Assembly (NCBI GenBank): GCA_913055695.1
Contig: CAJXKF010000003.1
Location: forward strand, 1 to 64,000
Reading direction: 5' to 3'
DNA: 64,000 bases
Origin: an uncultured Methylophaga sp.
GTDB taxonomy: Bacteria > Pseudomonadota > Gammaproteobacteria > Nitrosococcales > Methylophagaceae
A model generated the notes under the pieces. The model worked only from the letters and a program-made list of their open reading frames with translations. It did no database searches and was not told where the DNA came from. The position numbers were made by a program, and so were the translations under genes. Shown here in pieces: positions 40,351-48,594 of the stretch. Numbering within the stretch: position 1 is the stretch's first letter; the number at the start of each line of letters is the position of its first letter.

Positions 40351-40662
40351 TTAGGCTGAAATGCCTGTGATTTCGATTTCAGTGTATGCCTGACGATGCC
40401 CCATCTGTTTCTGATGGTGCTTACGGCGTTTGAATTTGATGATTTTGACTTTGTCGCCACGACCGTTGGCAGCAACTTTAGCAGTCACTTTGGCGCCGTC
40501 CAGGTAAGGCGCACCGACTTTGACGTCTTCACCTTCGCCCACCAGCAGTACTTTATCCAGCTCAACCGTATCACCGGCTTCAGCATTCAGTTTTTCAACG
40601 CGGAGCTTTTCGCCCTCTTTTACCCGGTATTGTTTACCGCCTGTCGCGACAATAGCGTACAT
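40351..40662 (-). CDS. rplU: 50S ribosomal protein L21
   Basis: 103 residues from ATG 40662, preceded by [20 protein letters not shown] and the [16 protein letters not shown] segment are diagnostic. An upstream start at 40716 has no family support and overlaps the predicted -10 box. It binds 23S rRNA with L20. Confidence 0.98.
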   Translation of the reverse strand: MYAIVATGGKQYRVKEGEKLRVEKLNAEAGDTVELDKVLLVGEGEDVKVGAPYLDGAKVTAKVAANGRGDKVKIIKFKRRKHHQKQMGHRQAYTEIEITGISA

Positions 40663-40715
40663 CGCTGTCTCCAAAAATAATGTGTTAATGCAGGTTGCCC
40701 AACAAAAGACCGGCA

Positions 40716-40744
40716 ATTGTAGCGCCTTTCTAATAGGAGATCAA
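40716..40744 (-). promoter_or_regulatory. Predicted promoter of rplU-rpmA
   Basis: On the minus strand TTGATC (744-739 of this kilobase block) and TACAAT (721-716) are 17 bases apart. Transcription would start near 40709, about 47 bases before the rplU ATG. The divergent ispB gene lies on the other side. Confidence 0.55.
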
Positions 40745-40873
40745 ATCTCAATATCAGGGTATGCTGATCTTCGTGATTCGCGGTGAAATCCGCATGGTCT
40801 TAATATTTGCGCGCATGCCTCGTGCATGAGAAAGTACGCGTTTTCAGACATATTATAGGCAGATTTTTGCACT

Positions 40874-41842
40874 GTGGATATTCAATCCATTTATTCTCTG
40901 ATAAAGGACGATCTGGCATCAGTTGACAAGCTGATTCAAAACCGCCTGCAGTCAGACGTGGCGCTGATTAATCAGCTCGGCTTTTATATCATCAACAGCG
41001 GCGGCAAACGTCTGCGCCCGGCTATTGCCATTCTCAGTGCGCGGGCCTGCGGCTATCAGGGTGATAAGCATATCAATCTGGCCACCATTATCGAGTTTAT
41101 CCACACCGCGACACTGCTGCATGACGATGTCGTCGACAATTCCGATATGCGCCGGGGTCAGGAAACGGCCAATAATCTATGGGGTAACGAAGCCAGCGTG
41201 CTGGTAGGCGACTTCCTCTATACCCGCTCTTTCGAAATGATGGTGGAAATGGATTCGATGCGGCTGATGCAGATCCTGTCCCGTACCACCAATATCATCG
41301 CCGAAGGTGAAGTGCTGCAACTCCTTAACTGTCATGATGCAGATACCACTGAAGCACGCTACCTGGAAGTGATTCACCATAAAACCGCCAAGCTATTTGA
41401 AGCCGCAGGACAGCTGGGCGCCGTGATCTGTCATGCCTCTGAAGAAATTGAGCGGGCGATGGCGCTTTACGCCATGCATCTGGGTAGTGCTTTTCAGCTG
41501 GTCGACGATCTGCTCGACTACAGCCAGTCCAGCGAAACCATCGGTAAGAATATCGGTGACGATCTGGCTGAGGGCAAACCCACCCTGCCGCTGATTTATG
41601 CCATGCGCCAGGGTAATCAGGAACAGGCTGCCATCATTCGGCAGGCTATCGAGAATGGTGAACGCGACCGGATTGAAGATATCGTCCGCATCATCAATGA
41701 AACCGGCGCTATCGATTACACAGCCCGAGCCGCCAGCAATGAAGTTGCTCACGCCAAGACGGCGCTGGATATTTTACCTGACAGCGATTATAAACAGGCA
41801 CTGCTGGGACTGGCTGAGTTCTCCATCAATCGCGACTACTGA
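40874..41842 (+). CDS. ispB: Octaprenyl diphosphate synthase
   Basis: 322 residues from a GTG start, matching the length of E. coli IspB. The first aspartate-rich motif is LLHDDVVDNSDMRRG near residue 82 and the second is LVDDLLDY near 209. It extends farnesyl diphosphate to the ubiquinone side chain. Divergence from rplU is the usual gammaproteobacterial arrangement. Chain length cannot be fixed from the sequence by eye. Confidence 0.95.
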   Translation: MDIQSIYSLIKDDLASVDKLIQNRLQSDVALINQLGFYIINSGGKRLRPAIAILSARACGYQGDKHINLATIIEFIHTATLLHDDVVDNSDMRRGQETANNLWGNEASVLVGDFLYTRSFEMMVEMDSMRLMQILSRTTNIIAEGEVLQLLNCHDADTTEARYLEVIHHKTAKLFEAAGQLGAVICHASEEIERAMALYAMHLGSAFQLVDDLLDYSQSSETIGKNIGDDLAEGKPTLPLIYAMRQGNQEQAAIIRQAIENGERDRIEDIVRIINETGAIDYTARAASNEVAHAKTALDILPDSDYKQALLGLAEFSINRDY

Positions 41843-41936
41843 TTCAAGCCGCTGGCGTTTCTGCCGATTAACTGGATAAGATAGTCACTGTGTTGCTGCC
41901 GGGGTGAGCCTGTGATCAAACCAATTTTTGTCTGTC

Positions 41937-43022
41937 ATGATAGCTAAGCAAGAAATCCTCAACGCCAACATCCTGCTGGTTGACGATCAGCTGGTGAATA
42001 TCAAACTGCTGGAAAAGATGCTGCGGCAGGCCGGTTTTGCCTCGATTTTCTCCACCACCCGGCCGCAGGAAGTCAAAACTCTCTACTTCGCCAATGAGAT
42101 TGATCTCATCCTGCTCGATATCCGCATGCCTGAGATGGACGGCTTTGAAGTGATGTCACAGCTCCAGGCCGAGATCGAGAATGATTATTTGCCGGTACTG
42201 GTGGTCACTGCCGAGCTGACCAGCCAGACCCGTGACCGTGCTTTGAGCAGTGGTGCCAAGGATTTTATTACCAAGCCTTTCAACCAGTCTGAAGTGCTGC
42301 AGCGAATCCGTAATATGCTTGAAGTCCGGCTTTTGCATAAAGAAATCCGTTTGCAGAACGAAACGCTGGAACAACAGGTCCGGCAACGCACCCAGCAACT
42401 GGAGCAGAGCCGGCTCGAGATCATCAAGCGTCTGGGACGCGCTGCCGAATACAAAGACAATGAAACCGGCAACCATATTCTGCGCATGAGTCACTTTGCC
42501 CATATGCTGGCTAAAGCTGCCGGACTCAGCCAGGAGCAGTCAGATAATATTCTGCTCGCCGCGCCGATGCATGACATCGGTAAAATAGGCATTCCCGACC
42601 ACATACTGCTAAAACCCGGCAAACTCAACCCCGACGAATGGGAAATCATGAAAACGCATGTCAATATCGGCGCTGACCTGCTAGACGGCACCGATATCCC
42701 ACTGCTGGTCACGGCGCGCAATATTGCGCTCAGCCATCACGAAAAATGGGATGGCAGCGGCTATCCGCAAGGCCTCAAAGGCGAGGCAATCCCGATTGAA
42801 GGCAGGATCTGCGCCATCTGTGATGTATTTGATGCATTGACTTCGGAACGGCCCTATAAAAAGGCCTGGCCGCTTGAGGAAGCAGTGGCTTTTCTGCGTC
42901 AGCAGAAAGGCAAGCATTTCGATCCGGAGCTGGTTGATTTGTTTGAGTCCATTCTTGACGACATACTGACCTACCGCGCAGCCCACCTGGATAACTTCAG
43001 CGATCAGGCCCGGTCAGCCTAA
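41937..43022 (+). CDS. Response regulator with HD-GYP phosphodiesterase domain
   Basis: 361 residues from ATG 41937; a TTG three codons earlier is possible, and no clear ribosome site separates them. The receiver domain (about 10-130) has DD at 16-17 and phospho-acceptor D61 in LLDIRMPEMDG. A coiled linker (about 135-165) leads to the HD-GYP domain with MHDIGKIGIPD and HHEKWDGSGYPQGL, so catalytic residues are intact and c-di-GMP hydrolysis is predicted. No histidine kinase is adjacent. It sits between ispB and the ferredoxin-like gene. Confidence 0.93.
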   Translation: MIAKQEILNANILLVDDQLVNIKLLEKMLRQAGFASIFSTTRPQEVKTLYFANEIDLILLDIRMPEMDGFEVMSQLQAEIENDYLPVLVVTAELTSQTRDRALSSGAKDFITKPFNQSEVLQRIRNMLEVRLLHKEIRLQNETLEQQVRQRTQQLEQSRLEIIKRLGRAAEYKDNETGNHILRMSHFAHMLAKAAGLSQEQSDNILLAAPMHDIGKIGIPDHILLKPGKLNPDEWEIMKTHVNIGADLLDGTDIPLLVTARNIALSHHEKWDGSGYPQGLKGEAIPIEGRICAICDVFDALTSERPYKKAWPLEEAVAFLRQQKGKHFDPELVDLFESILDDILTYRAAHLDNFSDQARSA

Positions 43023-43064
43023 AAGGCTTTGTCCAAAGCCACAGGTCAGCTATCCTTAACGCCT

Positions 43065-43367
43065 ATGGCGCAAATATATCAATACCATCTGTTTTTCTGT
43101 ACCCATAACCGCGACGACGGCTCAGCCAATTGCGGCGAGCATGGCGCGCAATCCTTGCGCGACTATGCCAAAAAACGGGTTAAGGAACTCAAAATCAAAA
43201 AGGTGCGGGTCAATAATGCCGGTTGTCTCAACCGCTGCAAGCTGGGTCCGATGCTGGTCATCTATCCCGAAGGCACCTGGTATCACTACGAGACCCGTGA
43301 AGATATTGACGAAATCATTGACTCCCACCTGCTGCAAGGAAAAATCGTGGAGCGTCTGCAGCGATGA
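43065..43367 (+). CDS. Thioredoxin-like [2Fe-2S] ferredoxin domain protein
   Basis: 100 residues from ATG 43065. Four cysteines in the pattern FCTHNR (C12), NCGEHG (C23), GCLNRC (C-x3-C near residues 54-58) fit the thioredoxin-like [2Fe-2S] ferredoxin family, as in the NuoE-type and Shethna-type proteins. Its stop overlaps the hpnD start by four bases (ATGA). A redox role is likely; the partner is unknown. Its coupling with hpnD-hpnE suggests a link with the squalene pathway, perhaps with the flavoprotein HpnE. Confidence 0.82.
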   Translation: MAQIYQYHLFFCTHNRDDGSANCGEHGAQSLRDYAKKRVKELKIKKVRVNNAGCLNRCKLGPMLVIYPEGTWYHYETREDIDEIIDSHLLQGKIVERLQR

Positions 43368-44212
43368 CGCCAGATGAATACTGCCGCGATAAGGCAGCTA
43401 AAAGCGGTTCCAGCTTCTATTACAGCTTTATGTTTCTGCCGCCGCAGAAACGGCAGGCGATCATCGCTTTATATGCCTTCTGCCGCGAGGTTGACGATGC
43501 GGTTGATGAGATTGCGGATCCGGACGTCGCCGCTCAGACCCTAGCCTGGTGGCGTCAGGAAATTGAGCAGACTTTCCACGGCAAACCCAGCCATCCGGTG
43601 GGCAAAGCGCTGCAGACCGCGCTGGAAAATTTCGAACTGCATCCGGAATATTTTCATGAAATCATCGATGGCATGGAAATGGACCTGCAGCAGCAGTCCT
43701 ATCCTGCTTTCAAGCATCTGGCTTTGTATTGTCATCGGGTAGCCAGTGTGGTGGGATTGCTCGCTGCCGAGATCTTCGGTTACCAGAACCGCAACACACT
43801 CAAATACGCAGAAAAGCTCGGCCTGGCATTTCAGTTGACCAATATCATCCGTGACGTGCGTGAAGATGCCGAGCGTGGCCGCATTTATCTGCCGGATGAA
43901 GACCTGCAGCGTTTTAATGTCAGCCACGATGATATTATCAGTTTGCGACAAACACCGGCACTCACCGCACTGCTACAGTTCGAAGCCCAGCGTGCGCGGG
44001 AATTGTACCAGGAAGCAAAAAACCTGCTGCCGGCCGAAGATCGTTTCAATCAGCGCACCGGTCTGATTATGTCAGCGATTTATGAAGCCACACTGGATGA
44101 GCTTGAACGCGAAGGTTTTCAGGTGATGCAACACCGGCTATCGCTGACACCATTGCGGAAACTCTGGCTGGCATGGAAAACTGCGCGCCGGGAAAGAAAA
44201 CGCGGCCGATGA
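43364..44212 (+). CDS. hpnD: Presqualene diphosphate synthase HpnD
   Basis: 282 residues of the squalene/phytoene synthase family. The start (CRDKAAKSGSSFYYSFMFLPP) is the HpnD type. The aspartate motifs are FCREVDDAVDE near residue 43 and NIIRDVREDAERGRIYLP near 165. It condenses two farnesyl diphosphates to presqualene diphosphate. It overlaps both neighbours (ATGA at each end). HpnC, which makes hydroxysqualene in the next step, is not in the window. Confidence 0.9.
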   Translation: MTPDEYCRDKAAKSGSSFYYSFMFLPPQKRQAIIALYAFCREVDDAVDEIADPDVAAQTLAWWRQEIEQTFHGKPSHPVGKALQTALENFELHPEYFHEIIDGMEMDLQQQSYPAFKHLALYCHRVASVVGLLAAEIFGYQNRNTLKYAEKLGLAFQLTNIIRDVREDAERGRIYLPDEDLQRFNVSHDDIISLRQTPALTALLQFEAQRARELYQEAKNLLPAEDRFNQRTGLIMSAIYEATLDELEREGFQVMQHRLSLTPLRKLWLAWKTARRERKRGR

Positions 44213-45495
44213 CCACACTGATTGTTGGCGGTGGCTGGAGCGGCCTCGCTGCCGCGGCTCGCTTATCCCAGCAGGGTCACAAGGTGCATTTGTTTGAGTC
44301 TGCCAGACAGCTGGGGGGGCGCGCCCGCAGCGTTGACTGGCAAGGTCTTGAGATCGACAACGGCCAGCACCTGATGATTGGTGCTTACCGGCATACCCTT
44401 TCGCTGCTAAGCGATATCGGTGCTGAGAATGGTGCCCTGTTTCAGCGTCTGCCACTGGATATCGAAATTCATGACCCCGACTATCCTCCACTGCGGATTG
44501 CTGCCGGTCAACGATTACCGTGGCCATTATCACTGGCCTGGCGACTGTGGCGAGACAACGGGACCGAATGTCTGGCTCAAATCAGCCGGTTGAACTGGCT
44601 GGCGACAAGATTTAAACCGGCTCAGGATATCACTGTAGAGACCTGGCTGCGTCAGGCGAATCAATCCCCCCGTCTGATTCGACAGTTATGGGAGCCCTTG
44701 TGCCTCGCCACTCTCAACACACCGATAGCAACCGCTTCAGCTAAGATTTTTGCCACGGTACTGAGCACGACTTTCCAGGCCCGTTCAGATACCGATCTGC
44801 TGATCCCCAGATTACCCCTGGGGAAGACACTGCCAACATTTGCAGAGCAATACATTCAGCGACTGGGTGGCCGGGTCCATCTGCAAAGCCGGGTTGAAGA
44901 CATTGTGATAGAAGCCGGCAGGGTCAGGGGGCTTGTCACGCAGAACAGCGAACGGTTTGATGCTGACAATATTATTATGGCAACACCGCTTGCGACTGCC
45001 CGCACATTGCTGGGCGAATATCTCGAGCTGCCCGACTGCGCCAGTTACCCGATTGCCACCGTTTATCTGCAATACCCGTCTTCATATCGACTGCCTGCTC
45101 CGATCATCGGCATGAGCGGTGTCTTGACCCAGTGGCTGTTTGACCGGCAGGAACTGCGTCCCGGCCTGCTGGCCGCCGTTATCAGCGGCCCCGGTGAACA
45201 TGAAAAAATGACTAAGACAGCGCTACTGGAGCAGGTAACCAGAGAAATCCATCAACAATGGCCTGGAATTCCCGTCATGGCTGAGGATGGTCTGGTTATA
45301 CGTGAAAAACGGGCCACCTTTGCCTGCAACGTTGACATTCAGCGTCAAAGGCCCAACAATCGCACTGAGATCACGGGTCTGTGGCTGGCTGGTGACTTTG
45401 TTGCCAATCCCTACCCGGCAACACTGGAAGGTGCGGTCCTTAACGGTGAGCAAACTGCGATACAGTTAATGGATAAACTCAACGCCAGTCGCTAA
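44209..45495 (+). CDS. hpnE: Hydroxysqualene dehydroxylase HpnE
   Basis: 428 residues from ATG 44209. The FAD-binding N-terminus is LIVGGGWSGLAAAARL with VHLFESARQLGGRARS, and the C-terminal flavin motif is LWLAGDFVANPYPATLEGAV. The family reduces hydroxysqualene to squalene using FAD. Its start overlaps the hpnD stop. Phytoene-desaturase-like relatives exist, but the neighbour hpnD makes HpnE the best call. Confidence 0.9.
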   Translation: MTTLIVGGGWSGLAAAARLSQQGHKVHLFESARQLGGRARSVDWQGLEIDNGQHLMIGAYRHTLSLLSDIGAENGALFQRLPLDIEIHDPDYPPLRIAAGQRLPWPLSLAWRLWRDNGTECLAQISRLNWLATRFKPAQDITVETWLRQANQSPRLIRQLWEPLCLATLNTPIATASAKIFATVLSTTFQARSDTDLLIPRLPLGKTLPTFAEQYIQRLGGRVHLQSRVEDIVIEAGRVRGLVTQNSERFDADNIIMATPLATARTLLGEYLELPDCASYPIATVYLQYPSSYRLPAPIIGMSGVLTQWLFDRQELRPGLLAAVISGPGEHEKMTKTALLEQVTREIHQQWPGIPVMAEDGLVIREKRATFACNVDIQRQRPNNRTEITGLWLAGDFVANPYPATLEGAVLNGEQTAIQLMDKLNASR

Positions 45496-45549
45496 CATTG
45501 TGATCCATTGCTATAATTCGATTTTGCACAATAACAAATAGGGAATGCC

Positions 45550-45915
45550 ATGTTGAATCATATTCGTTTGATGTTTATCGCTCTGTTTATGGGTCTGTTT
45601 CTGATTGCCTGTGGTGATGACAGCGCTCAGCAGGATGCGGCTGAGGAAACAGCAGCCCCTTCTGAAATGACTTCAGAAGAAACAGCAACAGATACTAACA
45701 CTGAAGAAGCTGCGGCAGCTGAAGAAAGCAATTCTATTGAAGGCATGACAGAAGAAGAAGCGATTGCCAAATGGGGTGAGCCTGATGTGACTCAGACCCG
45801 TACCATCGATAAACTGACTATCATTCACCATGAATGGCATGGCGAAGATGGTATCACTGCTGTTCAGTTCCATAATGGTGTCGCTGCACACAGCCAGTTC
45901 ATCCCGGCTGAATAA
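45550..45915 (+). CDS. Acidic small lipoprotein, function unknown
   Basis: 121 residues with a lipobox (LFLIAC; Cys about residue 21). Residues 25-65 are a low-complexity run of Glu, Ala and Thr. The last 50 residues (EEEAIAKWGEPDVTQTR, then a beta-rich stretch) resemble the small fold of BamE/SmpA-type domains, but this is a weak impression. It follows hpnE by 54 bp. The Glu-rich spacer probably extends the domain from the membrane anchor. Confidence 0.7.
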   Translation: MLNHIRLMFIALFMGLFLIACGDDSAQQDAAEETAAPSEMTSEETATDTNTEEAAAAEESNSIEGMTEEEAIAKWGEPDVTQTRTIDKLTIIHHEWHGEDGITAVQFHNGVAAHSQFIPAE

Positions 45916-45920
45916 GCTGC

Positions 45921-46634
45921 ATGTCAACTCATGCTGAGGCTGACAAGCTCAGAGATCGCGTTATTCTGATTACCGGTGCCGCTCGCGGCATCGGTGCCTC
46001 AGTAGCTCAGGCCTGCGCCGCACAGGGTGCAACGGTCGTATTACTGGATAAACTCGTGCCGGGGCTTGAATCAGTTTATGATGACATCATCGAGTCCGGT
46101 GCGCCGGCACCAGCCATCTACCCGCTGGATTTGAAAGGCGCCTCAGTGCCTGACTACCAGCAATTGGCAGATACGATCCAATCCCAGTTTGGCAGGCTTG
46201 ACGCACTGATTCATTGTGCTGCTGCACTCGGACAACTGGCACCGGTAGAACATCAGGACAGCAAAACCTGGCTGGAAACCCTGCATATCAATCTGACTGC
46301 GGCCTACCTGCTTACCCGTGCCTGCCTGCCTCTGCTGAAAAATCAATCCGGCAGCAAGCTGATTTTTACCACCGATGCACACAAGCATAACGCTTACTGG
46401 GGTGCGTATGGCATCAGCAAAGCTGCAATTGAAGCACTGGCGGCACAAATTGCTGATGAGTCGGAAGCCCAGGGAAAACTCAGCGTGCATACCATTGATC
46501 CCGGTCCGGTTCAAACAGAACTGTTCGCAAGAGCATTTCCTGCTACTGATCCGGCCAAATTACCCACGCCGGACCAGCTAGCCCCCCGGTATATTGCCCT
46601 GTTATGTGAAACCGATCACAGACAAGCCAGCTGA
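45921..46634 (+). CDS. yciK: Short-chain dehydrogenase, YciK-like
   Basis: 237 residues. The nucleotide loop TGAARGIG is near residue 20 and the catalytic YGISK near residue 160, with the serine replaced by Thr-Thr in the FTTDAHKH stretch. Such replacement and the sequence around VEHQDSKTWLETLHINLTAAYLLTRACLPLL are like YciK, an SDR of unknown substrate. It starts 5 bp after the lipoprotein gene, so the two are cotranscribed. Confidence 0.82.
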   Translation: MSTHAEADKLRDRVILITGAARGIGASVAQACAAQGATVVLLDKLVPGLESVYDDIIESGAPAPAIYPLDLKGASVPDYQQLADTIQSQFGRLDALIHCAAALGQLAPVEHQDSKTWLETLHINLTAAYLLTRACLPLLKNQSGSKLIFTTDAHKHNAYWGAYGISKAAIEALAAQIADESEAQGKLSVHTIDPGPVQTELFARAFPATDPAKLPTPDQLAPRYIALLCETDHRQAS

Positions 46635-46724
46635 AGCTTGATCACAGCGATCTGTCAAAACGCTGACACGCCATTTTAAATCATTGTTTTTATTGTTGTT
46701 TTACAGGATGGCACGGATATCGCT

Positions 46725-46759
46725 TATAACACTTACCTTCTGTAAGGATAAGTGTTATG
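46725..46759 (+). promoter_or_regulatory. Inverted repeat that covers the SD and start codon of the diguanylate cyclase gene
   Basis: Bases 46726-46739 pair with 46744-46758 in a 14-bp stem with one bulged A (46748) and a four-base loop CTGT (46740-46743). A T-G pair (46725/46759) can be added. The 3' arm contains AAGGA (the ribosome site, 46744-46748) and the A and T of the ATG at 46757, so an RNA folded this way would hide both. Alternatively, TATAAC at 46725-46730 is a possible -10 box, in which case the repeat is a DNA operator over the promoter and the left arm is not in the transcript. Confidence 0.75.
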
Positions 46760-47683
46760 GAACAGCAATTACCGAACAATAACAGCAAGCTGAGCCTGGT
46801 CAACGGTGGACTGACAGCCCCCCAGCCCGTGGCCAGCAATAGCTCAGTGCCGGCTGAAGAAATCGTTAACCGCCTGCCCGCTGTGTTGCAGACCACGCTG
46901 ATACTGGAAGACTTATTGCCGCTGTTCGAACAACAACTGCGTCAGGTCATGCAATTCGACAGTTTCCACTACCAGCATATGACACTTAACTGCCAGATCG
47001 ACAGCGACACTCAGCGTCATCACCGCTGTCATTACAAACTGGATATGAATGGCCAGTATCTGGGCGACTTGACCCTCACACGCCGTCATAAATTTACTGA
47101 AAAACAGATCGCATTGATTGAGGATCTGTTGTGTCAGCTCGTCTACCCACTGCGTAACTGTCTGTTGTACAAGCAGGCTTTGAACTCTGCCCTGCTTGAC
47201 GATCTGACCGGTTTGGGTAACCGCGCCGCTTATGAAAAGAGTCTGCAGCGTGAGATTGAGCTGGCACAGCGTCAGCAATCCGAGCTGTCTTTAATTATTC
47301 TGGATATCGATAACTTCAAAGCCATCAATGATGCCTATGGTCACAGCAGTGGTGACCGGGCACTGAAAGCGCTGGCCGAAACCATCAGCCAGACCATGCG
47401 CCGCAGTGATATGGCCTTCCGTTTCGGTGGCGAAGAGTTTGTACTGCTGCTCAGCAACACCGATGCCGAAGCGGCGGCTATTGTTGCAGAACGTCTCCGG
47501 ATCGCCGTCTCAGAAACCCTATGTCATGATGGCAAACGCGGTTTCGGTTTTACTGTCAGTCTCGGTATTGCTCAACTTGATGCGGAAGAACACGGATATC
47601 ATCTGTTCGAACGGGCCGATATGGCACTTTATCAGGCTAAGCAGACTGGCCGGAATACGGCAGTCTGCGCGCCTCAGTCATAG
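46757..47683 (+). CDS. Diguanylate cyclase (GGDEF domain), intact active site and I-site
   Basis: 308 residues. The N-terminal part (about 30-140) looks like a small GAF-type sensor domain without membrane segments. The GGDEF domain (about 145-305) has DDLTGLGNRAAYE, DIDNFKAINDAYGHSSGD and the active-site GGEEF at 224-228. An RRSD (215-218) lies five residues before it, the RxxD inhibitory site for product feedback. It should make c-di-GMP in the cytoplasm. Its start codon and ribosome site lie in a strong inverted repeat. It converges on rluB. Confidence 0.93.
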   Translation: MEQQLPNNNSKLSLVNGGLTAPQPVASNSSVPAEEIVNRLPAVLQTTLILEDLLPLFEQQLRQVMQFDSFHYQHMTLNCQIDSDTQRHHRCHYKLDMNGQYLGDLTLTRRHKFTEKQIALIEDLLCQLVYPLRNCLLYKQALNSALLDDLTGLGNRAAYEKSLQREIELAQRQQSELSLIILDIDNFKAINDAYGHSSGDRALKALAETISQTMRRSDMAFRFGGEEFVLLLSNTDAEAAAIVAERLRIAVSETLCHDGKRGFGFTVSLGIAQLDAEEHGYHLFERADMALYQAKQTGRNTAVCAPQS

Positions 47684-47694
47684 CAAAAACGAGC

Positions 47695-48588
47695 TCAGCG
47701 GCCGCGGATACGAGGCCGCCGTTGCGGCTTGTCTTCACTGTTTGACTTGCCTTTGTAAGGCGAGGCGGCGGGTTTAGTCGCTGCTGCAGGACGCCGCTTA
47801 TCCGCCTTCTGAGCGCGCTTGACGCCAGCTGCCGGTTTTTTGGCTGATGCCGGTTTCATTCCAGCCTGCTCGTACAGATAATCCAGATCACCGCCTTCCA
47901 GCTTGGTCCAGTGACCGATGCGCAGATTATGCGGCATGATAATCGGTCCGTAGCGTACCCGCATCAAACGACTGACTTGCACGCCCTGGCTTTCCCACAG
48001 ACGGCGTACTTCACGATTACGGCCTTCCTGAATCACCACGTGGAACCATTTATTGGCACCTTCACCGCCGGCTTCCTGAATATCGTTGAATTTAGCTTCA
48101 CCATCATCCAGCATGACGCCGTCACGCAGCGTTTGCATCATTTCCGGTGTGACCTCGCCCAGAACCCGCACGGCGTACTCCCGGTCCATTTCATTGGCAG
48201 GGTGCATCAGGCGGTTAGCAAGCTCACCGTCGGTGGTCAGAATGATGAGACCACTGGTATTTAAATCCAGCCGACCAACACTGACCCAACGGCCCTGTTC
48301 CGGCTTGGGCAGCGACTGGAAAATAGTCCGGCGCCCTTCCGGATCACGGCGGGTACAGACTTCTCCGATGGGCTTGTTATACAGGATCACCTGCTGCGGC
48401 TGTTGCCACAGTCGTTTGGGCGACAACGGCTTGTTATCCAGCCGCAGGCGATCGCCTTCACTGATTTGATCACCGAGGCTGGCGGTTTCACCATTACGGC
48501 TGACCCGGCCTTCTTTGATCCAGGTCTCTATCTGCCGACGTGAGCCGTAACCGGCCCGGGCCAGGACTTTTTGAATACGTTCTGCCAT
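47695..48588 (-). CDS. rluB: 23S rRNA pseudouridine 2605 synthase
   Basis: 297 residues: an S4 RNA-binding domain (about 1-60; MAERIQKVLARAGYGSRR), then the RsuA/RluB catalytic domain with GRLDLNTSGLIILTTDG, where the aspartate is catalytic (near residue 108). A Lys/Arg/Pro/Ala-rich basic tail follows from about 245, as in RluB. The gene follows trpS by 6 bp and converges on the diguanylate cyclase gene. Confidence 0.92.
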   Translation of the reverse strand: MAERIQKVLARAGYGSRRQIETWIKEGRVSRNGETASLGDQISEGDRLRLDNKPLSPKRLWQQPQQVILYNKPIGEVCTRRDPEGRRTIFQSLPKPEQGRWVSVGRLDLNTSGLIILTTDGELANRLMHPANEMDREYAVRVLGEVTPEMMQTLRDGVMLDDGEAKFNDIQEAGGEGANKWFHVVIQEGRNREVRRLWESQGVQVSRLMRVRYGPIIMPHNLRIGHWTKLEGGDLDYLYEQAGMKPASAKKPAAGVKRAQKADKRRPAAATKPAASPYKGKSNSEDKPQRRPRIRGR

Positions 48589-48594
48589 ATCACT

